Part shown: one piece after another, positions 1 to 12,349 of the stretch
Layout of the letters: each line of letters opens with the position of its first letter
How positions within the stretch are numbered: position 1 is the first letter of the stretch
Source of the DNA: Romanomermis culicivorax
Lineage: Eukaryota; Nematoda; Enoplea; Mermithida; Mermithidae
NCBI GenBank assembly: GCA_963922205.1
Contig: CAWUHX010000122.1
Span: 1-64,000 of the forward strand
Length of the DNA stretch: 64,000 bases
Direction: 5' to 3'
Notes under the pieces: generated by a model
What the model saw: only the letters and a program-made list of their open reading frames with translations
Told to the model about the DNA's origin: nothing
The model's database searches: none
Made by a program: the position numbers and the translations under genes

Positions 1-321
1 TGAAGTTGCCGACATTGAATATCCTGTGCGAAGGTCTGGAACACAGAAAAGAAAAATTTTCAGGGCAAGATGTAGGCTATCGCAGAGGATGCGCCCAGTG
101 AGGTACAGATTGTCGGGCTATCGCAGAGGATGCACCCTGAGAGGTGTAGGCTATCGCGTGAGGATGCGCCTAAGGCGTGACGCTTAGGTTGCTGAACGCT
201 CTCTTCTATCCACTAAGATCCAGCATGGACAAGAGTGGATACTTCGTGAGGGGCACGGCGGTCCTTCGAAAAAGGACGTCCTCGTCCGTAAGCGGGGACA
301 ATGAAGAGAGTGCATCTTGAG
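1..321 (-). other. Element A 3' untranslated region
   Basis: This is downstream of the element A stop codon on the minus strand. I see no LTR copy, polypurine tract or gene in it. It includes the short GGCTATCGC repeat described separately. The 3' LTR is expected beyond the window edge. Confidence 0.5.
75..170. repeat. Three-copy repeat, unit GGCTATCGC..GAGGATGC
   Basis: Units of about 21 bp begin at 75, 116 and 149. The first two differ by one base (GATGCGCC versus GATGCACC) and the third has a small insertion. The spacing is uneven (41 and 33 bp). They lie in the 3' untranslated stretch of element A. No function is evident. Confidence 0.7.
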
Positions 322-3300
322 TTACGGGTCGGGGACCTCTGCATCAAGATGTGGGTCAATCAGATTTGGTGTAAAGTCCCGGCTTATTGATGGATATAAT
401 AAGGGTGCCGAGTCTGTTGCCTGTGAAGTGGGAGGTGTATCCTCTGCTTCACTCGGTTGTTCAGGGGACACGTAAAGTCGAAGCTGGTTGACATGTACAG
501 TGTCTTCCTGATCCATCTCGAGACGAAGTGTGACATTGGGATATGTGACACTTGTTACAAGGTAGGGTCCATCGTAGATGGGCAGCAATTTAGGAGTGAG
601 TCCACGTTTGCTGGAGGTGCGCAGTTTGAGCACCTGATCCCCTACTTTGTACGAGACATCATGTGCCCTCCGGTCGTACGACCGTGCATAGGCTTCCTGT
701 GCTTTCTCAATCCGACTCTGGATCAAGGTTAACGCATTCGTGAAATGACGTTTGACCTCCATATCATATGAGGAAACATTAATGATATGGGCCGGAGGGT
801 TGAATGAGAGCGCGGCGTCAACAGGGAGCATGGGTGTGCGACCGTACATGAGTTCAAAGGGCGAGTACCCTGTTGATTCATTCATGCTGATATTGACGGC
901 AAACACAGCGTATGGCAGGTGTTCATCCCAATCAGTATGTCCTTGATGAACGTACATACGTAGCCGTGTGGCTAGCGTCTGATTAGCTCGTTCCACTTCG
1001 CCGTTGGTCATCGGGTGATAGGCGGTAGAGTGGATTTTCTTCGTTGCGCAGATCGCAGTGATTTCAGTCATCAGTTTTGATGTGAAATCAGTGCCACGAT
1101 CTGACTGAAGAATCTGCGGTGCCCCGTGCCGGCAGACAATTTGCGTGACAAACAGCCGGGCTATGGTGTGCGCAGTGATGTCCGGAGTAGCAAAAGCCTC
1201 GACCCATTTCGTAAAGTAGTCGATAAAGACTACGATGAAACGGTTGCCAGCTTCGCTAGTGGTCATTGGTCCCATGCAGTCGACACCTACCCGGTGAAAC
1301 GGTCCCGTGATGGTGATAGGTTTCAGGGTCGCAGTGGTTTTCTGTCGAGCGGGCTTATTCCGTTGGCAAAGATCACACCGCTGACAGAAGGACTTGACAT
1401 CCCGACTGAGGGAGGGCCAGTGGTATCTGCGAGCAATGAGCCGCGCAGTACGTTTAGCACCGAAATGTCCAGCTAAGATGTCATCGTGATGAGCCCGGAT
1501 AATGGTAGTAACCATGGATCTGGGTATGACGATCTTATTGGACTCGCCTGTCCATTTCTGAAGAACGTTATCCAACAGATGGTAGCCTCGCACATCATTC
1601 TGGTCGCCCAGAGGCTTAAGAGAGCGAATGATGTCGGCCAAGTCCAGATCCTCCAGCTGAGCAGCGAAAAGGTCTGGGTGCTGCGCACCGACGGATATCT
1701 CGGCATAAGACTCTGATCGTACCGGGCGCTCCGCGCCAGCAGTGATCGGTGCTGAATTACTTGAACGCGCCAGGTGCTGCACACCATCGGTCAAGGCCCT
1801 TGATCTCGCCAGGTGCTGCGCACCATCGGTGATCATCATAACGTGCCCCTCAGGTCTGTAGAGGGGAGTATCATCAATACTCTGACCGGTGAGGGAGTTA
1901 GGATCCGGCAGGCGTGATAATGCATCAGCATTACCATTAGACTGACCTTTTCGCGGCCGAATTGTCAGTTTGAATTCGGCGAGCGCGAGTCCCCACCGAG
2001 CGATCCGAGCAGAGGGGTTAGGCTTCTCCAACACTGCTTTGACCGCGGTATGATCAGTCTGAACGACCACCTCGTGTTGGAAGAGGTATGGTCGAAAGTG
2101 CTTGACGAAATGGACAACAGCGAGAGTCTCCAGTTCTGTGATGGAGTAGTTTTTCTCGGCCGCTGTTAACCCTCGGCTGGCGTACGCGACAGGATGGTCG
2201 TATCCATTTTCGTCTAACTGGCTAAGAACCGCTCCTATCCCCGAAATACTCGCATCAGTTTGAAGGATAAAGGATTTCGAAAAGTCCGGATGGCGCAGGA
2301 TAGGAGGGTTGGTCAGCAGGCGGCGGAGTTCATCGAACGCCTCCTGCTGAGGTTTTGACCACTGGAAAGTAGTTTCCTTCCGTAAGAGCTTGGTGAGTGG
2401 CTCGCTGAGCCGGGCACAACCAGGGATGAAACGCCTGTAGTAAGACACGAGGCCTAGGAAGGACTTGATGTCTTTGGCGTTTTGTGGAATGGGTAGGTTT
2501 TGGACGGCGGCCAGCTTGGCTTGGTCAGGTTCTAGGCCGCTCTGTGAGATGCGATAGCCTAGGTACTCTACCTCTGAGTGCGAGAATTTGCACTTGCTCA
2601 GTCTGAGCTTCATTCCACCCCGGCGAAGACGGGCGAACACATCTGCCAGGCGCTCAAGCATTTGGGTGTGAGAGTTCCCGAACACCAAAATGTCGTCGAG
2701 ATAAGTCAGAACCGTGCGCCATTGGATTCCAGTAAGGAGGAGGTCCATAAGGCGTTGAAATGTCCCTGGCGCGTTGCATAAACCGAAAGGCAAATAATTG
2801 AATTCGTAAAGTCCAATAGGCGTATTAAAAGCCGTCTTTTCCTTATCGGCCTCGGCAATCGGGATTGACCAATAAGCGTTAGCCTGGTCAAGGGTAGTGA
2901 AATATTTCATACCCTTGAGTGTGTCGAGGATATCATCTATCCGCGGGAGAGGGTAGACATCCTTTTTCGTGACCTCGTTAAGACCACGAAAGTCAACACA
3001 CATACGGTGAGAACCGTTTTTCTTGCGCACCAGGACAGTATTAGTAGCCCACGGAGACGTGCTGGGCCGAATAATACCTTTCTCCTGGAGCGCCTTGACC
3101 TCCTGCATGATGAGATCCTTTTCCTTAGGTGAGGACCGGTAAGGAAAACGGCGGACTGGGCGGGCATCACCCGTGCTGATTTCGTGCTGGACGAGATCAG
3201 TGGAACCTGTGTCCTTTTCATCAAGAGCATAAAGGTCGGTGTATGCAACCAGCAGGTCGAGTAAGGCTGCCCGGTCCCGAGGGGAGATGTCCGGTGAGAT

Positions 3301-6300
3301 TACAGCATTGGCCTCGACCCACTGACGATCGAGGACGGTGTCTGAGTCGACCGGTGATTCCCGTGAGGGCTCACTATGCATTTGCACATGACCGATGGTC
3401 GTGTGTGGGTAGAGAACCACGGAATGAGTACTCGGGTTGACTACCTGAAGCGGTATGTGACCGTTGGTCACGGTACTGACGCTTCCAGCAAAATATACGT
3501 GTCGTTGAGACCCGGTGAGGTGCTTCGGAAAGAAGGCCACCTCAGGCACGTTCGTATAGATTGGTGGGACAGGGACAGTGAATCGTGTCAGTGAGCGAGG
3601 CTCTAGAATCACCAAGTCCTTCAGGGGCAAAGCGCCGCGGGCAGAAGGTGGGCTGTGGATGAGACCGTCACAGGGGATTCTACTCTCTTTGAACTGGAGG
3701 AAAGATTTCTCCCAGTTCAAACTGACACAATTGAACCGGCCGAGGAAGTTGGTTCCGAGGACCAGTTCAGCTGAACAGTTCTCCTGTATTTGGACCTGAA
3801 TCCGTTCAGAGACATCAGCCACTGTAACTGTGATGTAGGCTGCTCCTAGCAGTGGGATCGGGGACCCGTTGGCTGCGATAGGGCGTGCCCTGGTTGGTGA
3901 TAGTGACAAGTTGGGCAGCTGGGCCGCTAACTTGTGGTCCAAGAGTGAGAAAACAGCTCCTGTGTCGACCAGTGCCTTCGCTTCTACCCAGTTGTTGAGG
4001 AGAACTTTGATATGAGGTGTCCGAATATCATTTGGGTAAAAAGCCGTGACCACATGACCTGAATCAGGTGTGGTGGCACCACTAACATGTTTGGTCTTAC
4101 CGGACCGCTTTGGAATCGGCAGTCCCGTACGACGTAGGAGGCCTACTAGAGCGTATCCGACGGAGGGTTCCGGGTCATTCAGAAGGGTGGACTCATCCTG
4201 TACCGTTAGTATGTGGTCTGAGTGATCCTTCGGACTCTGAGTAGCTCCTAGTGATTCAACCTCGGTGTCCGATAGCGGAGGCGCGTTTGGCACGGGTGAT
4301 GTCGGAGCATCTGAATCACTTGGCTCGCGGTATCGGCCCTTCTCAAGCGTAACTGGAGAGGTTCCAGGCGGAGGTCGAGGGCAACCTGACCCGTGCAAGG
4401 TCGACAGATGACGACTTGCCCGTCTAGAAGAGGCCCGGGATCCCCTAGCTGACCCACGTGATGAAGCAACTGAGGAGGCCCGTGAGTGTGGCCGAGAGAT
4501 GGACGAAGCCCTGGACCGCGATCGTGATCCCGACCTGTGTGAGTTTCGCGAGAGAGCACGAGTGTTCTCCCACCAGGGGTCGATCTGGTCAATCTCCGGC
4601 GTGGTCAGCAGGAGGGGTAATTCTACCGCGTCCAGCCGACAAACATTACGTTGGTAGTCAAACATAATGTTCTTGAACTGTTCTAAGAAGTCCAGTCCGA
4701 GTATGAGGTCAACAGGTGCCCAGAAGGGAGACGTAGTCTTGCACACATGGAGATGTATATCGATCCGTGTGTTCGGCTGGCGGTTTCCGGGCAACATGAT
4801 TTCATATGGTCCCGAAAGGATGGTATGAACGGCTTTACCATTGATGCTCATCAATGGGTTAAAGTCGTGATGTTGCTGGAACGCCATGACCGCCTTCGGA
4901 CTTTCTTTAGCCAAGGCCTTATGGAGGCGTTGGCTAATGATAGTGCGTGGGCAACCCGTGTCAAGGAAAGCAGGAGTTTCCTTGGTGTCCAGCAGCACGA
5001 CGAAGCACGGTGTGATTCGGTCAAGCTGGGAGGGTACATCGTTTTGCACGTAGTGAAAACCGATCCAGCGTTGGACTTTGCGGTAAAGACCCAACGGGGA
5101 GAAACGGCTAACAAACCTGACCTGTTTGCTCCGCAGACGGTAGCTGAGATAATAAGATACACCAAGATAGGCAAGGTATCCGGCACCGATCAGCACTGTC
5201 AGGGTAATTAGGATGTTAAAGATCAACTGGACCGGCCCGCTCAGGACAGCATGCAAGCCCTGGGCGAGGGTGTGCTCTTGACCCGTAATAACATGGTTTG
5301 CTGCCAAACCGACACCTTCCAGAGAGGCCTTGATGTCGGTTCCTACCCCTGCAAAGGCCTGGTAGATGGCGTCTGGTTGCAGGGATAGACCAGCGGTAAA
5401 GTTTACCAGCCGGTTGAGTACCGCTTCAATTTGCTCAGTCTTGTAAACGTACTGTTTAAAGAAGGCAAAGTTTGAAGGGGTCATCGCCAACTGGTCATGG
5501 AAGAGCGCCGGTGCCTCAAAGTGAGTGATGTTGAAGCGCTGCTTCCAGAAGAGTTCCAGTGGGATGTGGCTCACATGGACCGCGCCAGACTCAGTAAACC
5601 AGCCCGAGCGATTTCGGAAAATCCCTGTAAAGTGGTGATGACACGGCACAATTGGGCTAGATTTAATGAGATCCGGACCACCGGGGGTGGCGAAATAGAT
5701 GGTGCCGCCAACCTGTACAGGTAAGTACTTGTAGCAAACGTTCCCCACCCGGTACGAATGGTAAACGTAGGTTGCGTTGACCTTCTGACACGGCCATATT
5801 GTCAGTGCATCGCCTGTGAATTCCGCCGTCAGGTCATTCCTTTGGAGGAATGCCCGGGCACCCAGGGTAGGGTCGAAGCGAAGCAACTGCCAAGTCAGAT
5901 CAAGATAGCGTTGAGCGTGAGAGCAAAGCTCAAGCCACGTGAACCGGAAACCGTTAATTTCCGACTCCTTGATCTGCTGAGCCAGATAGTTCAGTTTGGC
6001 ATTGACAGGATCGGGACGGCTGTCCGTTGCCACTCTGAACATGCTTTGGGTCAAATTGTATCTCCCGTGGATGCGAAGGAGAAGACCCTGATCCGTCCGG
6101 ACTGTGGTGGAACGTAGTTCTGGGCACAGTTGGAAGACACGGGAGTTTCCCGGGATCTTGAGGGCAACCTGTAGATCATCGATGATGACGTGGTTCCCTG
6201 ACATGGACGCAGTGTAATTTCCCTTGGGGTGATAATGACACCGCGCCGTGAAGTTTTGTGCAGGCCAGACAATGACCCCGTCTAGAGTAGTGCACTGGCC

Positions 6301-9300
6301 TGCAGTGGGACTGCATCCACCTACATCGCCTAAGGTGCTCAGGGCCGTAGTGCCGTCCCACGAAGCGACTTGTCCCTCCTCGATGAAGAGGTTAGTCACT
6401 GTCTTGCAGACGTCGCTGCAGCACCATTCGTACATCACTTCCAATGTTTGGTTTGTGCTATAAAAGCCAGGGCGAATGCCGACAAGTTTTTGTGAACCAA
6501 ACATTTTAGTGCGATGTGCTAGCGTGCATGCCGCAGGCGCTAAGTGCTGAGTGGTGATGACGTCTGCAGTGATGCCCCTAGAGCCGAAGAAACCAGTGTT
6601 GGTGCAGACTTTGCGGGAGCGCAATGTGCATTTCCACGCTGTGGTTGTAATCGGGTCTGAGCTAGGGACATACACCGTAACATTCATGCGCCGCGGGCTC
6701 CATGAAGATTGCGGTGGTTTACACTCTACACGCTGGGGTAACTCAAGTGGATGTCCGCTTCTTGAGAGACCGCAAAATTGATACTGAGCCGCCGGTGCTG
6801 ACAAACTCACCCCTAGAAACAGTGATGCTACCAAGGTCAATTTTATTGTCAAAAACAACTGTACAAACGTAATTTGTAAGTGTTCACTCAATTTCACAAA
6901 TCTGGCCTGAGGGGCAGTGTCAGATTTCTTCTTCGTCGCTGTCGGACGAGATTGGTTCCTGGTCGGGGAAATCGAGGACCAATTCACCGCTGGGGAGGAT
7001 TTCCCGAAGGGTACCGACTTTCGGCGACCGTGGGTTGACTGCCGTTGGGAACGGTGATGTTTCGACAATGCTGACATCCTCATTAACTGGACGTAAGGTC
7101 TCGTCGACGGCCATGGGTTCGACGACGGGCGACCTGGTCGCGGCGGTCGGAGATGTCGTGCGGGCTGGTGCCGGCGAATTGACGTGGGCTGTTGCCGACG
7201 ATGTATGTTGGGCTGGTGCCGGCGGTGTGGGATCATTTGCGAGTTCCTTGGCCGGGGGCGAGGAAGCAGTGATATCCATTTTCGTTGGCGATGTCGCGGC
7301 AACGGGTTGCGCTGCTGCCGGTGGTGTGGCGGCGGCAGCAGGCAGGAGAATCCGACTGGCCTGTTCGACTGCTCGGCGGACGGCATCGACCGAAGGCGAG
7401 GATGGCTCCCCGTCCAATAAGAACTTCTCGACGGGCGAGATGGTGATAGTTCCATTGGCAATGAACTCGAGTGCCCGGCGGGCGACGTCGGGTCGTAATA
7501 GGCGCATCGAGACGGGTGCTGCAAGCACGACGTCGGCGGCCGTGAGCGCTTCGACATTTGATGGCTCGTTGAGGAGAGTCCACGGCAAATGCGGGTATTT
7601 CTTGGCCAGGTCAACTGACCAGATGGCCAACATCGCGTCTTGGACGGGCGATGGCGCTGTGAACGAGAAATCAATAGAGTCGTGGACTGAGATAGATTCC
7701 TGGTTCCTACTCTAGGATCACCTGAAGAAGAAGGTAGTATACCTGACAAATTCATGGGCTCGACCTGGTCGAGGACTTCCGTAGCCGAATCCGTGGGGAT
7801 CGAAGGCGGTGGTCCTGGAGGGACGATGCGGGCCGGTGGCGCCGAAGACGTCGTATTCGCGGCTGGAGCTGGCTCGGCAGTCTTGAGTTTAGGAATGCGA
7901 TACGATGCGAGGATGTTAGCGTGGCCAACAAACTGCGGTGTCGTCGAGGGGTCCAGAGTGACCGGCATCGCATACTTTGGTGGTGGTGGTGGCAGCGGTA
8001 TGTCCGATACGTTCATCGGTACGGGTACCTGGGCTGCTTGGACCACTGAAAATTCAATACTGATTACGCAGACAGGATAACACTGTTGTGAAGAATCTGT
8101 CAGGTGTTCAGCAAGTGCCTCATCATCCAGGTCAAGGGGATCTGGATGAGGAGGGCTATCGGTAGCCCCAACGGCGTTGTTGCGGCGTATGGGCTGCCGA
8201 TAGTGATTTCCTGTCCCGTTGGGAGGGTGGTAACCATTTCTTTGATGATACACATTTGTCCCCTGGGAAGAATAACCAGTATCTTGGTAGACATTCTCAC
8301 CCGTGTTTGCCGGATTGCGCTGCGGACAGGCAGTTGATCGGTGCACTCGCACTTGACGACAATGAGGGCATGGCCTATCACATCGGTCCGTGGGGTGGGC
8401 ACGTGTACGGCAAAAATAACAGCGACCACCGTTAGTGGCGTTGTTACCGGGAGCGGCACCGGTGGGACGCTGGGCCCGGCAATCGGCGTCGCTATGTGTA
8501 CACAGTCCGTGGAAGGAGCACGTTTGAAGGTGTGCTCCCGACGAGCGTCGCCCGGCGGACTGATTTGGTGTCGACGGCTGTGGAGGCGGCGTCTGTTGGA
8601 TTGGCGCGGGTGCACGTTGCTGGGCCGTGAGCTTCACTACGTGGGCCGTGAGCCTGGCCATTTCCTGTTTTAAGCGGCGAACCTCATCGGCGGAGGATGA
8701 CGACGTTGGAGCGTTGCTCTGACGACCGTTTGCGCTTCTGTTGGGCATATCGGGATTATATCCGGCGTGTTTAGGTTCTGAAGAGAAAACGGCGTTAGAT
8801 GGAGCAGTGTACCGGATCTCGTCCCGAAAGATTTGGGATTCTGCGTAACAGGCTGCCTTGAGTGTCTCTTCAAGAGTCGTGAACTCCCTAAACTTGATAC
8901 TATCTCGGAGGACCGGCTTCAGTCCCCGCAGAAAGATAGGTTTGATGATGGAATCTCGGACATCCGTCGCGAGATCTGGATACGCTACCCTGGATAGTCT
9001 CTTGAGGTGCTCAAGGTAGACTATCGCGGACTCCGTCGGCTTCTGCAGTCGATCTTGGATCAGCTGCTGATGCAGATCAGAGTCGCGCCCTACCGGAAAA
9101 TCTCTCCGTAGAAAAGCCGTAAACTCTTCGTAGCGGGTAGGTATTGGAGTGCTGCTGCTAAAGTCCCGGTAGGAGGCGAGAGCAGGACCCGTGAGGCATG
9201 ACTCCAGAAAGGCGATTTTATACGCATGATCCGTTTCGCTTACACCCTGGAGTGTAAAGAAACGGGTAAGATGCGACATAAAATCGGTGATAGACTCACC

Positions 9301-9462
9301 AAAAGCACCGGAGAAGGTGGGAGGGGCCATAAAGCTGGACACGGGAGGGTGCCTCCGACCATTTATGGCCTCTAACTTTTGGTTGAGGGGTCCAAGAGCA
9401 TTCTCAAATGCTGCCTGGACCTTGTTCTCGATCTGTGAAGGGAGATCAGTTTCCGACTTCAT
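322..9462 (-). CDS. Element A Gag-Env-Pro-RT-RNaseH-IN polyprotein frame (3046 codons)
   Basis: The ATG start is at 9462. A retrotransposon Gag domain spans about residues 50-205. A CCHC knuckle (C-x2-C-x4-H-x4-C) sits near 349, followed by a second C-x2-C-x5-H-x4-C. A Pro-rich linker follows. About residues 585-850 are Arg/Ser/Pro/His-rich and look like an out-of-frame reading (see the overlapping ORF). A hydrophobic signal-like segment near 867-895 opens a Cys-rich, NxS/T-rich ectodomain that ends in a membrane span near 1408-1437. Retropepsin-like DTG motifs lie near 1501 (DTGC) and 1832 (DTGA), with an Arg-Ser-rich stretch between. RT has YLDD near 2253. RNase H has TDAS near 2401. Integrase has an HHCC finger near 2658-2700, then D2726, D2786 and E about 2822, and a GPY motif after it. 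The frame is intact, which suggests a recent element, but translation as one chain is unproven. Confidence 0.85.
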   Translation of the reverse strand: MKSETDLPSQIENKVQAAFENALGPLNQKLEAINGRRHPPVSSFMAPPTFSGAFGESITDFMSHLTRFFTLQGVSETDHAYKIAFLESCLTGPALASYRDFSSSTPIPTRYEEFTAFLRRDFPVGRDSDLHQQLIQDRLQKPTESAIVYLEHLKRLSRVAYPDLATDVRDSIIKPIFLRGLKPVLRDSIKFREFTTLEETLKAACYAESQIFRDEIRYTAPSNAVFSSEPKHAGYNPDMPNRSANGRQSNAPTSSSSADEVRRLKQEMARLTAHVVKLTAQQRAPAPIQQTPPPQPSTPNQSAGRRSSGAHLQTCSFHGLCTHSDADCRAQRPTGAAPGNNATNGGRCYFCRTRAHPTDRCDRPCPHCRQVRVHRSTACPQRNPANTGENVYQDTGYSSQGTNVYHQRNGYHPPNGTGNHYRQPIRRNNAVGATDSPPHPDPLDLDDEALAEHLTDSSQQCYPVCVISIEFSVVQAAQVPVPMNVSDIPLPPPPPKYAMPVTLDPSTTPQFVGHANILASYRIPKLKTAEPAPAANTTSSAPPARIVPPGPPPSIPTDSATEVLDQVEPMNLSGILPSSSGDPRVGTRNLSQSTTLLISRSQRHRPSKTRCWPSGQLTWPRNTRICRGLSSTSHQMSKRSRPPTSCLQHPSRCAYYDPTSPAGHSSSLPMELSPSRPSRSSYWTGSHPRLRSMPSAEQSNRPVGFSCLLPPPHHRQQRNPLPRHRQRKWISLLPRPRPRNSQMIPHRRHQPNIHRRQQPTSIRRHQPARHLRPPRPGRPSSNPWPSTRPYVQLMRMSALSKHHRSQRQSTHGRRKSVPFGKSSPAVNWSSISPTRNQSRPTATKKKSDTAPQARFVKLSEHLQITFVQLFLTIKLTLVASLFLGVSLSAPAAQYQFCGLSRSGHPLELPQRVECKPPQSSWSPRRMNVTVYVPSSDPITTTAWKCTLRSRKVCTNTGFFGSRGITADVITTQHLAPAACTLAHRTKMFGSQKLVGIRPGFYSTNQTLEVMYEWCCSDVCKTVTNLFIEEGQVASWDGTTALSTLGDVGGCSPTAGQCTTLDGVIVWPAQNFTARCHYHPKGNYTASMSGNHVIIDDLQVALKIPGNSRVFQLCPELRSTTVRTDQGLLLRIHGRYNLTQSMFRVATDSRPDPVNAKLNYLAQQIKESEINGFRFTWLELCSHAQRYLDLTWQLLRFDPTLGARAFLQRNDLTAEFTGDALTIWPCQKVNATYVYHSYRVGNVCYKYLPVQVGGTIYFATPGGPDLIKSSPIVPCHHHFTGIFRNRSGWFTESGAVHVSHIPLELFWKQRFNITHFEAPALFHDQLAMTPSNFAFFKQYVYKTEQIEAVLNRLVNFTAGLSLQPDAIYQAFAGVGTDIKASLEGVGLAANHVITGQEHTLAQGLHAVLSGPVQLIFNILITLTVLIGAGYLAYLGVSYYLSYRLRSKQVRFVSRFSPLGLYRKVQRWIGFHYVQNDVPSQLDRITPCFVVLLDTKETPAFLDTGCPRTIISQRLHKALAKESPKAVMAFQQHHDFNPLMSINGKAVHTILSGPYEIMLPGNRQPNTRIDIHLHVCKTTSPFWAPVDLILGLDFLEQFKNIMFDYQRNVCRLDAVELPLLLTTPEIDQIDPWWENTRALSRNSHRSGSRSRSRASSISRPHSRASSVASSRGSARGSRASSRRASRHLSTLHGSGCPRPPPGTSPVTLEKGRYREPSDSDAPTSPVPNAPPLSDTEVESLGATQSPKDHSDHILTVQDESTLLNDPEPSVGYALVGLLRRTGLPIPKRSGKTKHVSGATTPDSGHVVTAFYPNDIRTPHIKVLLNNWVEAKALVDTGAVFSLLDHKLAAQLPNLSLSPTRARPIAANGSPIPLLGAAYITVTVADVSERIQVQIQENCSAELVLGTNFLGRFNCVSLNWEKSFLQFKESRIPCDGLIHSPPSARGALPLKDLVILEPRSLTRFTVPVPPIYTNVPEVAFFPKHLTGSQRHVYFAGSVSTVTNGHIPLQVVNPSTHSVVLYPHTTIGHVQMHSEPSRESPVDSDTVLDRQWVEANAVISPDISPRDRAALLDLLVAYTDLYALDEKDTGSTDLVQHEISTGDARPVRRFPYRSSPKEKDLIMQEVKALQEKGIIRPSTSPWATNTVLVRKKNGSHRMCVDFRGLNEVTKKDVYPLPRIDDILDTLKGMKYFTTLDQANAYWSIPIAEADKEKTAFNTPIGLYEFNYLPFGLCNAPGTFQRLMDLLLTGIQWRTVLTYLDDILVFGNSHTQMLERLADVFARLRRGGMKLRLSKCKFSHSEVEYLGYRISQSGLEPDQAKLAAVQNLPIPQNAKDIKSFLGLVSYYRRFIPGCARLSEPLTKLLRKETTFQWSKPQQEAFDELRRLLTNPPILRHPDFSKSFILQTDASISGIGAVLSQLDENGYDHPVAYASRGLTAAEKNYSITELETLAVVHFVKHFRPYLFQHEVVVQTDHTAVKAVLEKPNPSARIARWGLALAEFKLTIRPRKGQSNGNADALSRLPDPNSLTGQSIDDTPLYRPEGHVMMITDGAQHLARSRALTDGVQHLARSSNSAPITAGAERPVRSESYAEISVGAQHPDLFAAQLEDLDLADIIRSLKPLGDQNDVRGYHLLDNVLQKWTGESNKIVIPRSMVTTIIRAHHDDILAGHFGAKRTARLIARRYHWPSLSRDVKSFCQRCDLCQRNKPARQKTTATLKPITITGPFHRVGVDCMGPMTTSEAGNRFIVVFIDYFTKWVEAFATPDITAHTIARLFVTQIVCRHGAPQILQSDRGTDFTSKLMTEITAICATKKIHSTAYHPMTNGEVERANQTLATRLRMYVHQGHTDWDEHLPYAVFAVNISMNESTGYSPFELMYGRTPMLPVDAALSFNPPAHIINVSSYDMEVKRHFTNALTLIQSRIEKAQEAYARSYDRRAHDVSYKVGDQVLKLRTSSKRGLTPKLLPIYDGPYLVTSVTYPNVTLRLEMDQEDTVHVNQLRLYVSPEQPSEAEDTPPTSQATDSAPLLYPSISRDFTPNLIDPHLDAEVPDP
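6920..7633 (-). CDS. Overlapping alternative-frame ORF in element A Gag-Env linker (237 codons)
   Basis: This ORF lies on the same strand as the polyprotein but in another frame. The frame is open from about 7711 (after a TAG) to the TGA at 6920, with the first ATG at 7633. Its product looks like real protein: a mixed-composition N-terminal part of about 95 residues, a long Ala/Pro/Thr-rich linker, and an acidic tail ending DSDEEEI. The polyprotein frame over the same bases gives Arg/Ser/His/Pro-rich sequence typical of a non-coding frame. Options are a Gag C-terminal region reached by frameshift or splicing, a separate overprinted accessory protein, or the result of one indel that fused two ORFs. 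No family is recognised. Element B has no equivalent overlap. Confidence 0.55.
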   Translation of the reverse strand: MLAIWSVDLAKKYPHLPWTLLNEPSNVEALTAADVVLAAPVSMRLLRPDVARRALEFIANGTITISPVEKFLLDGEPSSPSVDAVRRAVEQASRILLPAAAATPPAAAQPVAATSPTKMDITASSPPAKELANDPTPPAPAQHTSSATAHVNSPAPARTTSPTAATRSPVVEPMAVDETLRPVNEDVSIVETSPFPTAVNPRSPKVGTLREILPSGELVLDFPDQEPISSDSDEEEI

Positions 9463-11340
9463 GTCCGAGGGTTCGTTTTCCCGTAAGGTGGTTAGAACAG
9501 ACGTCCTTGCCCGTGAAGCAATTAAGTCAAATTGAATAGAGAGCGGCTCACTGGTCTGTACAGGCTGGGTACTGAGACGGCAGGAACGACGGGGTGTCTC
9601 TATTGTGTAAAATGAAAGTGAGTACTACTTTTGAATTCGCGGCGAAAGAGCGCGTGAATTCGGAAAAACGCGTGTGCGACGGCGTTTAGGACGTAAGTTG
9701 ACTTAGCTTAAGACTAGCGACCACGGAAAGGGAGCTAGAATGGAATAGGATTATAAGATGTAAGATCAGAGTACATCAGGGTGACGCAGAAGGGAATTTA
9801 TCTGGTCGCCCGTGATGGACAGAGGCTTGGCCTGAGATATGGGGAATCGATCCCGACCAAAATGTAAGATTTGGGGCCTGGACCCGGCGATTAGAATAAG
9901 TGAAGAGGACAGAAGATCATGTGGAAAGAAGAGAAGAGGCGGTTTTTCCTGCCGAGAGATAAGGTGACGGATAAACCCGCTCAGGAGGGATTTTTCCTGG
10001 AGGTTCGACCGCTGTACTAGTTTACAAACCTTGGGGCGAGGCGGACTCGTAGCCGGCAAGATCCTACTCACCAGGAGTAGCGCATAAAGTGGCATAAGGT
10101 AGAAAGGATGGGGTCAACTGAAAGTGAACTTAAAAGGGAGCAATAAATAGGGACAAAACTAATTTACAAACCCAGTTACGCAAAGGGGTCGCGCAGTTAC
10201 GCAACGGGCCTCACTCGCCAGGAGCGATTGCGATCTCTGCATAGTGAGATGGACTATACAGGAGGTTCCGTGCTGGACGACATTCGCAAGTAACTTACAG
10301 CCGTGTCCGAAACGGGAGCCCGCATTCCGAACAGAACGGACACTCTCCAGGAGTATTATACACAGCTGGTGGCCGGGTTTGCCGATCACTGAGATGAAGT
10401 GAGGTTCGCAGGTCACACAGTAGAAGAGGGAAGGAGCACGGGTACCAAGGGTGCTATTCTGACACACTCAGTCAGTTAAAATGAAATACTCTGGATGTTT
10501 TGAGGGCGCACCCGAAAACATCTAAGGGATCACGGGTACAAGGTGTCCCTGATTGAATATGAGTGTAAAGTATGTATCGAGGCGTACTCAATACCTTCGC
10601 TGAGGCGGACTCAACGGTGCCTATTACTTACATGACTAGTAAAGGGTGGACCGCGGAGGCGGACTCTGGGTCAGTGGCGACTCTAGCGCGGGCATCGTTA
10701 AGCCAGTTAACGAAGGCGTTCAAGTGAAAGAAATATGACAGGGGGTCCTATACACTCTAGGCCCAACCGGAGGCTGTGCCGCGGTCCCTTAGGAACCACT
10801 ACGGCGGGGACACTAAAGAAGATCTATGTATGACAGCTCGATGAGATGAAAGAAAATGAGTGAACTTAGATAAGAAATTTACAAGAAGATTGCCGAACCC
10901 CTTGCAGACGTCAGACACAGGCAGTACCGACTGCAAATGCCTGCCGTCTGCACGAGTCAAGCAACCAACCCAGCTGAGGCCGAGTGTAACTCGTTCAAAC
11001 CTGCAGTTAAAGCTTGAAAACAGCCACATACTGATCATCAGTGCCGCTACCCGGGCGGACAACCTGATCAGTACGCAGGCTAGTGAGCATCTCAGGTGGT
11101 GTATGTATGTGGACTGATGTTTCCCAGGCATCAGTCCCCAGGCACACACAAACCCTTGGACAAGAGTGGTAGGTGATAGGACCATGCGCCAGCGACCACC
11201 TACAACTCAAGTGGAATACTCATAGGGCCGACAGTAACCTGGTGCGGACGTCAGAAGGTAGGGGGTATGGACCAACACATAACCTTGGTGCTGACTGCAG
11301 GTGCCTGGGATAAGAGTATTCAAGTATCACGTCGCAGTTG

Positions 11341-11940
11341 CAGACGCCAGGGGTGAGTGCCTAAGGCCAGCAAACCCCTGCAGTAGCACGTAATGTTACC
11401 GTTGCAGACGTCAGAAATAGGATCATGTAACCTCAATTCCTGCTGCGAGAGCATGATACATTGTCATTGCTGACGTCAGCAATAGGGCCCTGAAGCCAGC
11501 TATCGGTATACAGCAACACGTGATGGTGCCGTTGCTGACGTCAAAAAGGTGGAACCGAGGGTCTGATACCTTAGACCAATGACATGAGATGCAGTTGTTG
11601 CAGACGTCAGATGTGGCACCCGTAAGACCTGCACATCTTCGAATAGTGACACGGTGCGTCACCATTGCTGACGTCACAGATGGGGTGCAGAGAACCAGCC
11701 GAACCTGTTACAACAACATTGGCTTCACCTGTTGCAGACGTCAGAAGTCATTACTGCTGGAGTGTTAACTTGAACAACAACACGTAGTGCCGGTTGCTGA
11801 CGTCAGGAGTAGGACCCGGAGGGCTACCCACCCCTTAAAGCAACAGCAAGTGAAGCGGCTGTTGCAGACGTTAGTGGTTGCATCCGTGAGGCTGAACCAC
11901 ACAACAACAACAACCCGTAACGTTGTCGTTGCTGACGTCA
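11341..11940. repeat. ~66-bp array centred on CTGACGTCA / CAGACGTCA
   Basis: Cores start near 11341, 11405, 11470, 11535, 11601, 11668, 11735, 11797, 11865 and 11932, a spacing of 62-68 bp. Cores are either GCTGACGTCA or GCAGACGTCA, mostly alternating in the later part, so a ~132-bp higher-order unit is possible. Two weaker outliers lie near 10905 and 11246. The sequence between cores is poorly conserved but often contains CAACA runs and TAGGACC-like words. TGACGTCA is the consensus site of CREB/ATF bZIP factors. Whether the array binds such factors is an inference. Confidence 0.75.
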
Positions 11941-12081
11941 AAGAACATGACCCGTAAAGTCTATGGTCTAGATGCAACAACCGGAAAGTAGAAGAAACAG
12001 GCCTTACAGTAAGTAGAAATGAAGAAGAGAGAAACTTATGTAAGGGTGTCATACTGTAGCGGTGGCATCCGAAAAACAGAA

Positions 12082-12086
<5 letters not shown>

Positions 12087-12135
<49 letters not shown>
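12087..12135. repeat. Poly-T tract (poly-A on element strand)
   Basis: About 49 uninterrupted T, directly after a short A run. On the minus (element) strand it is poly-A inside the leader. The exact length may be an assembly approximation. Confidence 0.9.
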
Positions 12136-12138
<3 letters not shown>

Positions 12139-12349
12139 ACCACTCAGATGACTTAGAAAGGGAAAAAAAACAGGAGGGAAAATAACCAAAGACAGGGAAT
12201 ACCAGAGTTGGACATACGCGTGTTAAATGTGTAGGCAGTTGGTGTAAATTTTGGGGCCGGAAAAGTGAGCAATTCCGACAGTTTCCGCCGACGTATAAAA
12301 AGACTGTACACAACTAACAAATCGCAGCCACGTATGACGTCCAGAATCA

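Noticed and set aside
4248..4592. Minus-strand 114-codon frame within element A
   Set aside because: Shadow of the Arg/Ser-rich polyprotein segment in another frame; no independent features.
7035..7715. 226-codon plus-strand frame opposite the element A linker
   Set aside because: Its Ala/Gly/Val/Ser-rich product is the antisense mirror of the authentic-looking minus-strand alternative frame. No signal, domain or start context supports it.
9846..9870. Possible primer site and LTR edge at 9863 (TCCCGACCA then TGTAAG)
   Set aside because: No matching inverted end or downstream boundary was found, whereas 13147-15160 has perfect terminal repeats and an adjoining TGGCGA site.
11341..11940. Regular ~66-bp spacing considered as a CRISPR array
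   Set aside because: Only about 10 bases are conserved per unit, spacers are similar low-complexity sequence, no cas genes are present and the context is a eukaryotic retroelement.
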